In this document: positions 1-7,026 of the stretch, one piece after another | How positions within the stretch are numbered: the first letter of the stretch is position 1 | How the letters are laid out: each line of letters opens with the position of its first letter | Source of the DNA: DATKKX01 sp035542775 | Lineage (GTDB): Bacteria; Planctomycetota; Phycisphaerae; UBA1845; UTPLA1 | Reading direction: 5' to 3' | NCBI GenBank assembly: GCA_035542775.1 | Contig: DATKKX010000186.1 | Span: 1-29,902 of the forward strand | Length of the DNA stretch: 29,902 bases | Position numbers and translations under genes: made by a program | The notes under the pieces: generated by a model | Told to the model about the DNA's origin: nothing | What the model saw: the letters and a program-made list of their open reading frames with translations, nothing else | Database searches by the model: none

Positions 1-1
1 G

Positions 2-736
2 GTTCACGCGGCCGGGTACGTCGCCAACTGCTACACGACCAGCCCGGCGCCGATTCAGGGCATGTTCCGCAGCATCGGCTCGCGCCTGCCGAAGGACATG
101 ACCGTGCTCCATCTGGCGCAGGTGCCGCTGACCTTTCACTCCACGCAATCGGCCGTATCGAAGCTCTACCGCTATCGGATTTACAACACGCAGGCCCGGC
201 CGTGCGCGGACCTCGCTCAACGCTTCGTTTATCACTGCTGGCAGCCGCTGGACATTGACGCCATGCGGGCCGCGGCGGAATGCTGGATCGGCACGCACGA
301 CTTCACCGCGCTGGCTTCCGCCGGCAACGTTCGGGACTCGAACATCCGGACCATCCTGCGGATCGAAATCTGCCGAATCGGGCGGGAGGTCGTCCTCGAC
401 GTCGAAGGCACCGGCTTCCTTTACAAGCAGGTCCGGAACATGGTGGGCACGCTGGCCGAGATAGGCCGCGGGCACTGGCCGGTGGAGCGGGCGCGGATGA
501 TTCTGGAAGGGGGGGACCGCCGCGCAGCCGGGCCCACGGCGCCGGGAAGAGGGCTTTGCTTGCAGTGGGTGCGGTACGACATTCCGAATCTGCCGCCACC
601 CTCGCCGGAACTCCTGGCGCGGGCGGAACGAGCCGAGCCGCCGGCTGGGGCAGACCGCGTGGACGTCGATGGGCATGCGCGATCGACAGCACCCGTGCCG
701 CCGGATTTGAGCATCGAAGAGGAGCCAGCGGCATGA
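2..736 (+). CDS. truA: tRNA pseudouridine synthase A, 5' end outside window
   Basis: TruA converts U38-U40 of the tRNA anticodon arm to pseudouridine. The frame is open from base 2 and begins VHAAGYVANC, which matches the stretch right after the catalytic GRTDAG motif. That motif, with its aspartate, therefore lies just outside the left edge. Visible family signatures are FHSTQSA followed by YRYRIYN, then THDFTAL, the C-terminal block GTGFLYKQVRNMVGTL, and the ending TAPGRGLCLQWVRYD. An internal ATG at 62 is not the real start, because conserved sequence precedes it. After the last conserved strand the protein carries an extra tail of about 55 residues rich in Pro, Ala and Glu, longer than usual for TruA. 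The next gene, on the same strand, begins about 130 bases downstream. Identification is firm; only the N-terminus is missing. Confidence 0.95.
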   Translation, partial: VHAAGYVANCYTTSPAPIQGMFRSIGSRLPKDMTVLHLAQVPLTFHSTQSAVSKLYRYRIYNTQARPCADLAQRFVYHCWQPLDIDAMRAAAECWIGTHDFTALASAGNVRDSNIRTILRIEICRIGREVVLDVEGTGFLYKQVRNMVGTLAEIGRGHWPVERARMILEGGDRRAAGPTAPGRGLCLQWVRYDIPNLPPPSPELLARAERAEPPAGADRVDVDGHARSTAPVPPDLSIEEEPAA

Positions 737-806
737 GAGGCGGCAGGACACGCCGGCCACATGAGTTGCACTGCTCACAGAGCAGCGGCATACGATCGGC
801 TTCCTT

Positions 807-825
807 GTCGGCCACAGCGGCCGAC
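807..825. repeat. Intergenic palindrome, GTCGGCC/GGCCGAC family, copy 1
   Basis: A perfect 7-bp stem GTCGGCC/GGCCGAC with a 5-base loop (ACAGC) lies between truA and the glycosyltransferase gene. The same stem, again followed by GTG, recurs at 15985-16006 in another intergenic gap. Two copies of one GC-rich palindrome in non-coding DNA suggest a dispersed REP-like element. No transposase of the RAYT type is visible in the window, and there is no T-run to make it a standard terminator. Confidence 0.5.
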
Positions 826-869
826 GTGATCTGCCGCGCGTCGCGCGTGGCGCCTTGAGTTATGCCAGC

Positions 870-2036
870 ATGCGGATCGTCCACATTATCACGCGGCTGA
901 TCATCGGCGGGGCGCAGGAGAATACCATCCTCTCCTGCCGGGGCCTGCAGGCCCGGGGTCATGATGTGTTTCTGCTCAGCGGGCCTACGTTGGGCCCGGA
1001 GGGATCGCTGGTGGGCCAGGCCCGGGCCAGTCCGTTCGCTTTCGAGGAGATCCCGAGTCTTCGGCGACAGGTCAGTCCTATTCATGATCTCCGGGCGTTG
1101 CGCGCCTTGCGCAGGCGGCTGCAAGAGCTGCAACCGGATGTTGTCCACACACATTCGAGCAAAGCCGGCGTCCTGGGACGGATCGCCGCTCATCAGGCCG
1201 GGGTGCCGATCATCATCCACACGATTCATGGGATGAGCTTTAATCGCACCCAATCAAAACTCGTGCGGACGGCCTACGCGATGGCCGAGCGGTACTGCGC
1301 CCGGAGGTGTCACGCGATTGTGAGCGTGGCGGCCGCCATGACCGCCCAGGCGCTGGCGGCGGGAATCGGCAGGGCCGAGCAGTTCGAGACTATCCGTAGC
1401 GGGATAGTGGTCGAGGACTTCGATCCGTCACGCCACAACCCGAGAGAGGTGCGGCGCGAATGGAACATGGACGACTCGGCGGTCGTAGTAGGTACGGTTG
1501 CCCGACTGTTTTTCAACAAGGGCTATGAACAGCTCATCGATATCATCGAGCAGGCGGTGGCGCAGGAGCGGAATATGCGATTTGTCTGGGTGGGCGACGG
1601 GGCAGCTCGCGAGATCTATGAGGCCGAATTGAGACGCCGCAATCTGCGAGAGTTTGTGACCATGACCGGGCTCCTGCCGCCGGCACAGATGCCGCGGGTC
1701 CTCGCCGGCATTGACCTGCTTGCGCATACGTCGCAATGGGAGGGACTGCCGCGGGCCGTGGCGCAGGCGCTGCTGATGGGGAAGCCGGCCGTCAGCTTCG
1801 CCATCGATGGGGCGCCGGAAGTGGTGCTGCCGGGCCGGACCGGCGAACTGGCCGCACTTAACGACACGCGGGGCTTCGCCGCCGCCCTGGTGGGTTTGGC
1901 CCGTGATCCTGAGCGCCGGGCGGAGTATGGCCGCACCGGGCGGAATCTGTGCCTCGCGGAGTTCGACCACCGCGCCATGGTGGATCGCCTGGATGAGCTT
2001 TATCGGCGGTTGGGCGGGTCTGGTAATCGTGTGTAG
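870..2036 (+). CDS. Glycosyltransferase family 4 (GT-B fold)
   Basis: This is a predicted cytoplasmic or membrane-associated retaining glycosyltransferase acting on a nucleotide sugar; donor and acceptor cannot be told. The N-terminal domain opens with MRIVHIITRLIIGGAQENT, a typical GT4 start with the glycine loop, followed by DVVHTHSSKAG and IIHTIHG. The C-terminal nucleotide-binding domain has VGTVARLFFNKGYEQLI, FVWVGDG and the EGLPRAVAQALLMGKP segment. In the usual E-x7-E motif the first Glu is residue 291, but the second position is Gln299. I chose ATG 870 over the in-frame TTG at 855 because the family sequence starts there; no strong Shine-Dalgarno site is visible. Length is 388 residues, normal for the family. 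No other polysaccharide genes are adjacent, so its pathway is unknown. Confidence 0.9.
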   Translation: MRIVHIITRLIIGGAQENTILSCRGLQARGHDVFLLSGPTLGPEGSLVGQARASPFAFEEIPSLRRQVSPIHDLRALRALRRRLQELQPDVVHTHSSKAGVLGRIAAHQAGVPIIIHTIHGMSFNRTQSKLVRTAYAMAERYCARRCHAIVSVAAAMTAQALAAGIGRAEQFETIRSGIVVEDFDPSRHNPREVRREWNMDDSAVVVGTVARLFFNKGYEQLIDIIEQAVAQERNMRFVWVGDGAAREIYEAELRRRNLREFVTMTGLLPPAQMPRVLAGIDLLAHTSQWEGLPRAVAQALLMGKPAVSFAIDGAPEVVLPGRTGELAALNDTRGFAAALVGLARDPERRAEYGRTGRNLCLAEFDHRAMVDRLDELYRRLGGSGNRV

Positions 2037-2066
2037 CCGCCGCATCCTGATTCCGATACAAGACTG

Positions 2067-4976
2067 ATGGCTTTATCGACAAGGCAACGCATCGGGGATC
2101 GGGCCTCTCGCCGGCAATGCGGCGCGCGCAAGATGATTTGCGCCGCCCTGTCGACCGCCGTGCTGTCGCTATGCGGTTCATGCGCGCCGGCGCGTGAACA
2201 CGGCGTAATGCCACAGGCCTGGGGGGCGGGCTCGGAGGAAGTCGTCTCCACCTCGCAGGCGCCCCGTGATCGGACGGCTTGTTTCCGCCGCGTCGACAAC
2301 ACAATCCGCCTGAGCGGCGCAGTTAACGAAACGGTCGCCTTTGAATTCGTGCTGTCAGCGACGAAAGGCGCGGCCGTCGGCGTGGAAGTTTCGGTGTCGG
2401 ATCTTGCCGGCGAGGCCGGCACGATCGGAAAAGACGCCTTCCACATTTATCGGCACTGGCCGGTCACGATCGAGCGGTACCCCAACTGGTATCTGCGGTC
2501 CGTCGGCCTGAGGGAAAAACGGGAGATTCCCGATGCCCTGGTGCCGATCGAGGCCCGCAATTTCGGGCAACCGTTCACGATCGCGGGAGGGGCCAGTCTG
2601 CCGCTCTGGGTGGAGATCAGGATTCCCCAGGTGACGCAACCGGGGACTTATCACTCCGCGATCGCCGTGCGCGATGCCGCCGGCAATGCCGGCCGCACGC
2701 AGATCGAGCTTACGGTCCGGGACATCTTCCTCGCGGCCGAGGATGGGGTGCCGATCCTGGCCCGCGTGCAACTGGGGCCGATCATCGCCGCACACACGGA
2801 GTTGGATCCGGAGAATGTCAAAGTGGCGATCGCCAATCCCGACGGAGCCAGGATTCTCCGCCGGGTCTTCACGCTGTTGCACGAGCACGGCCTGTCGCCC
2901 TACACCGACGATGTGAGGCCGCGACTTCAACAGAGCATTGACGGGGCAGTCGAGCTGGACTGGTCGCAGTACGACGCATTTTGCGGCCCTCTCATCGACG
3001 GCACGCTTTACGAGGATAAGCGGCCCGTCGATGCCTGGCCGATCCCGGCGGATCTGAAACAGCCCGACCCCATGCAGTATAACGACATTCGATCGGCGGT
3101 TTATGCCTCGGTGCTCCGGGACTATCTCAAGACCGCGAGGGCTCACTTCGAGACCAAGGGCTGGCTGGACCGGGCCTTTGTGCAGTTCGATCTGTCCGAC
3201 CGCAACGAAGCGGAAGCTGACGATTACGCACTGGTGCGGCAACTGGCGACCATCACGCATTTGGCCGGCGACAAGCTGGCGTTTGTTTCCATGTTGATTC
3301 CCCAGCCGATGGCGCCATTTGGCTGGTTTGGGCATCACTATGAAGACCTGACCGACGATGTGGATATCTGGTCGACGCCGGCGCGATATCAGCACGGTCC
3401 GACGCTCGAGCAACAGCGAACGCTGGGCAAGCGGACGTGGCTTCTGCCGGACAGGCCACCGTTCAGCGGCTCGATCGCGATCGAGGCGGCGCCGATCCTG
3501 ACGCGCAGTCTGGCGTGGCAGGCGTACCTGCAGGGTCATGACGCCATTCAGTTGCCGTATACCACCGCATGGCCACAGGAGCCTTTCAAGGAGCCGATCG
3601 ACCGGGACGGCAAGTCCAGCGACACGTGGCTGCTATACCCTGGCCGGTTGTTCGGGATGGACGAGCCGGTGCCATCGGTGCGACTCAAGCAGTTGCAGCT
3701 CGGCCGCCAGGACTATCAGTACCTGCGATTGCTCGAAAAGCACGGCCGGGGAGGCACGGCCCGCCTGCTCGCCGGCTCACTGATCAAGGCGGCGGGGACG
3801 GACGCATACGGGGACAACTACCAGGATGGATTGTTCGGCAGGCGCGTCGAGGATCCGGAAATCTGGGCTCTGGCACGATCAATCCTGGAGCAGGAGGTCG
3901 CGGCAGCGGTGGCCTCGCAGCCCGAGCAGGCGACGGCTGCGGCGGACACCCAGGAGTCCTGGGCGCGGTTGCTCAGCGCAACGCGCGGCATTGAGGTGTG
4001 GGCCGAGTCCGCCCGGTTGAGCGTCGACGACCGTTCCACCCAGGGCGGCTATCTGCTGACCTTCGATGTGGCGGTCCGGAACGAGCTGCGCACGCCGCTC
4101 GAAGGCAAATTGAGCTTCGGTTCCATGGCCGCGGGGCTTCACAGCGTCAGCGACATCGTCCGCGTGGGTCCGTTGGCGGAGATGAGCCTGGCCCGCAAGC
4201 AGTTGGTTGCCGAGAGGCCCCAGCTTCCGCCTTGCGACCTGGACGGGCATTATGGGCTGGAGATCATCTTCGACGCCGGCCTCCTGGGGCGCATTGCCAC
4301 CAGGGGCATCGTCTCGGTCGTGACCGTCCCGCGGTTCGCAGGTCCGATCAAGGTTGACGGTGATCTGAGCGACTGGCCGCCGAACGAGTTCAACGCCATA
4401 GGCGACTTCCATCTGCTCAACATGCGCAAGGACGGGTCTGCGGAAGGCGCTCAGGCCGAAAGCCAGACGGTGGCATTTATCGGCCAGAGCGAGGGCATGC
4501 TCCTGATCGGCGTTCACGCGGCCGTGCCGGACGTCGACGGCGACGGTCAGGGACCTCAACGGCACAGCAACGTGGTGCAATACGAGGACCTGATGCCGCT
4601 GGACGATGATCTCATCGAGATTCTGATCGACCCCACCAATGCCGGCACACAGAGCAGCGATCTCTACCACATCGTCCTGAAGTCCACCGGCGACCCGGTC
4701 TTCGAGCGCGGCGTGGGAACGCACCCGTCGATCGGGCAATGCCAACCCTGGCCGGGCAAGCCGCCGGAATATTGTGTCGCCACATCGGACACAGGTTGGT
4801 CAGCGGAGATCGCCATCCCCGTCGCCTCATTCGGCCCCGGGGCGGCGAAGAACCCCATTTGGGGCTTTAACCTGACCCGGCTGGAGCCCCGACGCGGCGA
4901 GTACTCCGACTGGGCTCGAGCGCCGCGACACTGCTACGACCCGCGCACCCTGGGGAATCTGGTCTGGTCGAAATAG
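2067..4976 (+). CDS. Exported DUF4091 protein with C-terminal family-9-like carbohydrate-binding domain
   Basis: This 969-residue protein is predicted to be exported. A basic N-terminus is followed by a hydrophobic stretch ending LSLCGSC, which could be a signal peptide or an imperfect lipobox. Residues about 60-230 look like a beta-sandwich domain (EFVLSATKGAAVGVEVSV). The middle is a long barrel-like region. Around residues 515-565, the segment SSDTWLLYPGRLFG through VRLKQLQLGRQDYQYLRLLE matches the DUF4091 domain found on glycoside-hydrolase-like proteins. From about residue 755, IKVDGDLSDWP begins a CBM9/DOMON-like domain that runs to the end. A role in polysaccharide binding or breakdown is an inference; no catalytic acid pair was identified. 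ATG 2133 (Met23) is an alternative start and neither start has a clear Shine-Dalgarno site. The gene starts 30 bases after the glycosyltransferase stop, so the two may be cotranscribed. Confidence 0.75.
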   Translation: MALSTRQRIGDRASRRQCGARKMICAALSTAVLSLCGSCAPAREHGVMPQAWGAGSEEVVSTSQAPRDRTACFRRVDNTIRLSGAVNETVAFEFVLSATKGAAVGVEVSVSDLAGEAGTIGKDAFHIYRHWPVTIERYPNWYLRSVGLREKREIPDALVPIEARNFGQPFTIAGGASLPLWVEIRIPQVTQPGTYHSAIAVRDAAGNAGRTQIELTVRDIFLAAEDGVPILARVQLGPIIAAHTELDPENVKVAIANPDGARILRRVFTLLHEHGLSPYTDDVRPRLQQSIDGAVELDWSQYDAFCGPLIDGTLYEDKRPVDAWPIPADLKQPDPMQYNDIRSAVYASVLRDYLKTARAHFETKGWLDRAFVQFDLSDRNEAEADDYALVRQLATITHLAGDKLAFVSMLIPQPMAPFGWFGHHYEDLTDDVDIWSTPARYQHGPTLEQQRTLGKRTWLLPDRPPFSGSIAIEAAPILTRSLAWQAYLQGHDAIQLPYTTAWPQEPFKEPIDRDGKSSDTWLLYPGRLFGMDEPVPSVRLKQLQLGRQDYQYLRLLEKHGRGGTARLLAGSLIKAAGTDAYGDNYQDGLFGRRVEDPEIWALARSILEQEVAAAVASQPEQATAAADTQESWARLLSATRGIEVWAESARLSVDDRSTQGGYLLTFDVAVRNELRTPLEGKLSFGSMAAGLHSVSDIVRVGPLAEMSLARKQLVAERPQLPPCDLDGHYGLEIIFDAGLLGRIATRGIVSVVTVPRFAGPIKVDGDLSDWPPNEFNAIGDFHLLNMRKDGSAEGAQAESQTVAFIGQSEGMLLIGVHAAVPDVDGDGQGPQRHSNVVQYEDLMPLDDDLIEILIDPTNAGTQSSDLYHIVLKSTGDPVFERGVGTHPSIGQCQPWPGKPPEYCVATSDTGWSAEIAIPVASFGPGAAKNPIWGFNLTRLEPRRGEYSDWARAPRHCYDPRTLGNLVWSK

Positions 4977-5024
4977 GCCGGTCCGGGCATCCATGGGGCT
5001 GATGTCAGGCTGAGTCACCTGCGG

Positions 5025-5041
5025 CGTTCAAGTGGTGAACG
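5025..5041. terminator. Small hairpin between convergent genes
   Basis: A 6-bp stem CGTTCA/TGAACG with loop AGTGG sits in the 67-base gap between the convergent DUF4091 and GHMP-like genes. Position suits a shared terminator, but there is no U-tract on either side, so support is weak. Confidence 0.3.
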
Positions 5042-5043
5042 GT

Positions 5044-6483
5044 TCACACGGATCCGACGGCTTCGAGCGATTCCTCGAACTTGGGTGGGTGGAAATGCTC
5101 TGCTCCGGGCAGTGCGCCATCCCAGACGTGAATCTTCCGATTGCAGGCCGCCTCGGCAGAGACGACAGCGTCTGCCAGGGCGGCGCGGGCCTGATCGTTG
5201 TCGCGCATGAGCACGACGAGCTCGCCCCCTGAGCCACCGGCCGTCACTTTCGCGCCGAACAAGCCCGCCGTCGGTCCATGCTTGCGAATGCAACTGACAA
5301 GTTGATCCGGCTCGACGCCCCCGATGCCACAGCGCTGGCTGTGGCTCCAATGGGAGGCGTACATCAGTTCGCCGGCGTTGGCCAACTCCTGCATCGAATT
5401 GTTGCGCTTGGCGCGGCCGATGCTCGCGGCGAATTCATGGACCCGCTTGTTTTCGTAGATGTGATGCTCAGCTCGCGAGCGGACTTTGTAGATCTCGTCG
5501 GGATTCAATTGGCCGTCCAGTCCCCGCAACTCGCCGAATTTCTCACGGTATGCCTTGCCGGTGATCTTGGACGGCAGGCGATCGCGATACCGCTCGACGT
5601 ACTCTGATGGCGTGATGGCCGACAGACGGTGGGTGTTTTCGTCCACCTGCAGGCCGTCACGCCGCTGCAGGTCGACGATCATCGCCCGCCCCATCTCGGT
5701 GCAGGCGCGGGTTTCCACGAGGCGGTCGCGCGAGGTCGGCCTGGTCAGCCGCGTGTGGGCACCAACCACAATGATGCCGTTGGGCAGCTCCAGCGGCTGG
5801 CATAGCGTCTGAGAGAGGAAGCGGAGCTGCAGCAACGAAACGCCGGGCGGCGCGCAGAGGGCGGTCATTGCTATTCGGACGCCGCTCGTGCCGGTCAGGC
5901 GGGCCACGGCGGTGGCGCAGGCGCGACTTTGTCGCAGGCGGTCTACCTGGCAACTGGACAACTTGTGAACCGCATCCACAGACGCAGCCGCCTGAACGCA
6001 CGGCCGGCCGAAGTCGACGTCGATGGGGAAGTCGGACTGCAGCAGGATCATCAGCCCCTTGGTGGGCCGTGGAATGACCGACTCCGTGATAGCCTGCCGG
6101 ATGGCCAGGCACGAGGGAGCCGCCCAATCGCAGTCTGACTGGCGGCATCGCTCGATGATCAGCGCCGCGGCCGTGTCCCCGGGCTGAAACGCGGCCAGAG
6201 GTATCGCGAAATCCCGGGCCGGGCCGTGCCCGGCCTCGGTGAGCATTCTGACGTGAACGTTATCATCCGAGACAAGCCAGACGCCGGCGACAAACGACAT
6301 TGCAAGTGTGGCTGTCAGCACGAGCGAGCCGCTGTCCTCGCCGATCCCGCCCATCACGTCCAGCACGGCTGGGCATTGGCTCAAGGCCACGGATCCGCCA
6401 GCCCGCGGATATGATTCCATCGCCTTTCGCACATGATCAAGAAAACGATGGACAAAAGCAGACCTGTCGTTTACCTGAGTCAT
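5044..6483 (-). CDS. GHMP kinase-family protein, ARA1/galactokinase-like, probably catalytically degenerate
   Basis: The 479-residue protein aligns by eye with the kinase half of plant L-arabinokinase and related bacterial galactokinase-like proteins. Matching blocks are LDVMGGIGEDSGSLVL (41-56; usual form LDVMGGIADYSGSLVL), the HHIYENKRVHEF and GELMYASHWSHS segments, and the third GHMP motif GAKVTAGGSGGELVVL near 410-425. The other essential motifs are eroded. The PGR before LDVMGG is PAV (38-40). The ATP-binding loop, normally PxGxGxSSSAA, reads FPIDVDFGRPCVQAAAS (152-168). The catalytic loop, normally APCGVMDQ, reads APPGVSLLQ (211-219), so the catalytic Asp is absent. The frame is intact, so it looks maintained rather than decayed. 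It may be a sugar-phosphate-binding pseudokinase or have a new activity. It starts 55 bases after the nuclease gene and probably shares its transcript. Family is fairly sure; function is unknown. Confidence 0.75.
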   Translation of the reverse strand: MTQVNDRSAFVHRFLDHVRKAMESYPRAGGSVALSQCPAVLDVMGGIGEDSGSLVLTATLAMSFVAGVWLVSDDNVHVRMLTEAGHGPARDFAIPLAAFQPGDTAAALIIERCRQSDCDWAAPSCLAIRQAITESVIPRPTKGLMILLQSDFPIDVDFGRPCVQAAASVDAVHKLSSCQVDRLRQSRACATAVARLTGTSGVRIAMTALCAPPGVSLLQLRFLSQTLCQPLELPNGIIVVGAHTRLTRPTSRDRLVETRACTEMGRAMIVDLQRRDGLQVDENTHRLSAITPSEYVERYRDRLPSKITGKAYREKFGELRGLDGQLNPDEIYKVRSRAEHHIYENKRVHEFAASIGRAKRNNSMQELANAGELMYASHWSHSQRCGIGGVEPDQLVSCIRKHGPTAGLFGAKVTAGGSGGELVVLMRDNDQARAALADAVVSAEAACNRKIHVWDGALPGAEHFHPPKFEESLEAVGSV

Positions 6484-6538
6484 TATTGTGCCGACCTATG
6501 AAAGCCGCCCCGCGGCCAGCCCAGTGGTATGGCCCGTC

Positions 6539-6937
6539 CTAACGGCAGACCTCACGCAGTACGTGCTCGCTGACGAATATGGCTGTATCGCTTGCCACGC
6601 CCAGCGCTATCGCATCGGAAGGTCGGGAATCGATCTCGACGAGCTCGCCACCCCGACAGCGGAGGACAAGTTTGGCGTAGAAAGTATGATCTTTCAAGTC
6701 GTTAACGACGATTTTCTCCAACTCGGCCCCGAGCCGCTGGATAATGTCCGACATCAGATCGTGCGTCATGGGCCTCGCCCGCTTGTATCCCTTCAAACGG
6801 CGGTCGATGGCCAATGCCTCGGCATCACCGATCACGATCGGAAACTCCCGCTCCCCATCGTGCTCGCGAAGAAAGATGATCTGCTGATCGCTCGTATCCT
6901 GTATCACGATCCGAGCAAGATCCATCCGCACTTCCAT
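6539..6937 (-). CDS. Bifunctional nuclease family protein (DUF151/BFN)
   Basis: This is a small cytosolic protein of the bifunctional nuclease family, members of which have been reported to cleave DNA and RNA in vitro. Its cellular role is poorly known. The sequence shows the family pattern: MDLARIVIQDTSDQQIIFLRE at the N-terminus, then REFPIVIGDAEALAI, and near the end EIDSRPSDAIALGVASDTAIFVSE, which holds the conserved SRPSDAIAL block. The start at 6937 gives 132 residues and is preceded by GGAGG at 6946-6950 with 8-base spacing. A longer reading frame to 7006 adds residues that do not fit the family. It lies 89 bases downstream of valS and 55 bases upstream of the GHMP-like gene on the same strand. 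Identification is confident. Confidence 0.9.
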   Translation of the reverse strand: MEVRMDLARIVIQDTSDQQIIFLREHDGEREFPIVIGDAEALAIDRRLKGYKRARPMTHDLMSDIIQRLGAELEKIVVNDLKDHTFYAKLVLRCRGGELVEIDSRPSDAIALGVASDTAIFVSEHVLREVCR

Positions 6938-6945
6938 CAGCGGAT

Positions 6946-6950
6946 CCTCC
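6946..6950 (-). promoter_or_regulatory. Ribosome binding site fixing the nuclease gene start
   Basis: GGAGG on the minus strand lies 8 bases before ATG 6937. It selects this start over the upstream in-frame ATG at 7006. Confidence 0.7.
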
Positions 6951-7026
6951 GTCTCACTGGGAACACAAGCGTAATCGGTTCCCTCTCCAAATGCAACTCG
7001 CCGCAAGATGCCGTGTTTTCAGGCAG

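Noticed and set aside
303..1253. A 316-codon minus-strand frame opposite truA and the glycosyltransferase.
   Set aside because: It is antisense to two well supported genes and has the Arg/Pro-rich composition of a shadow frame.
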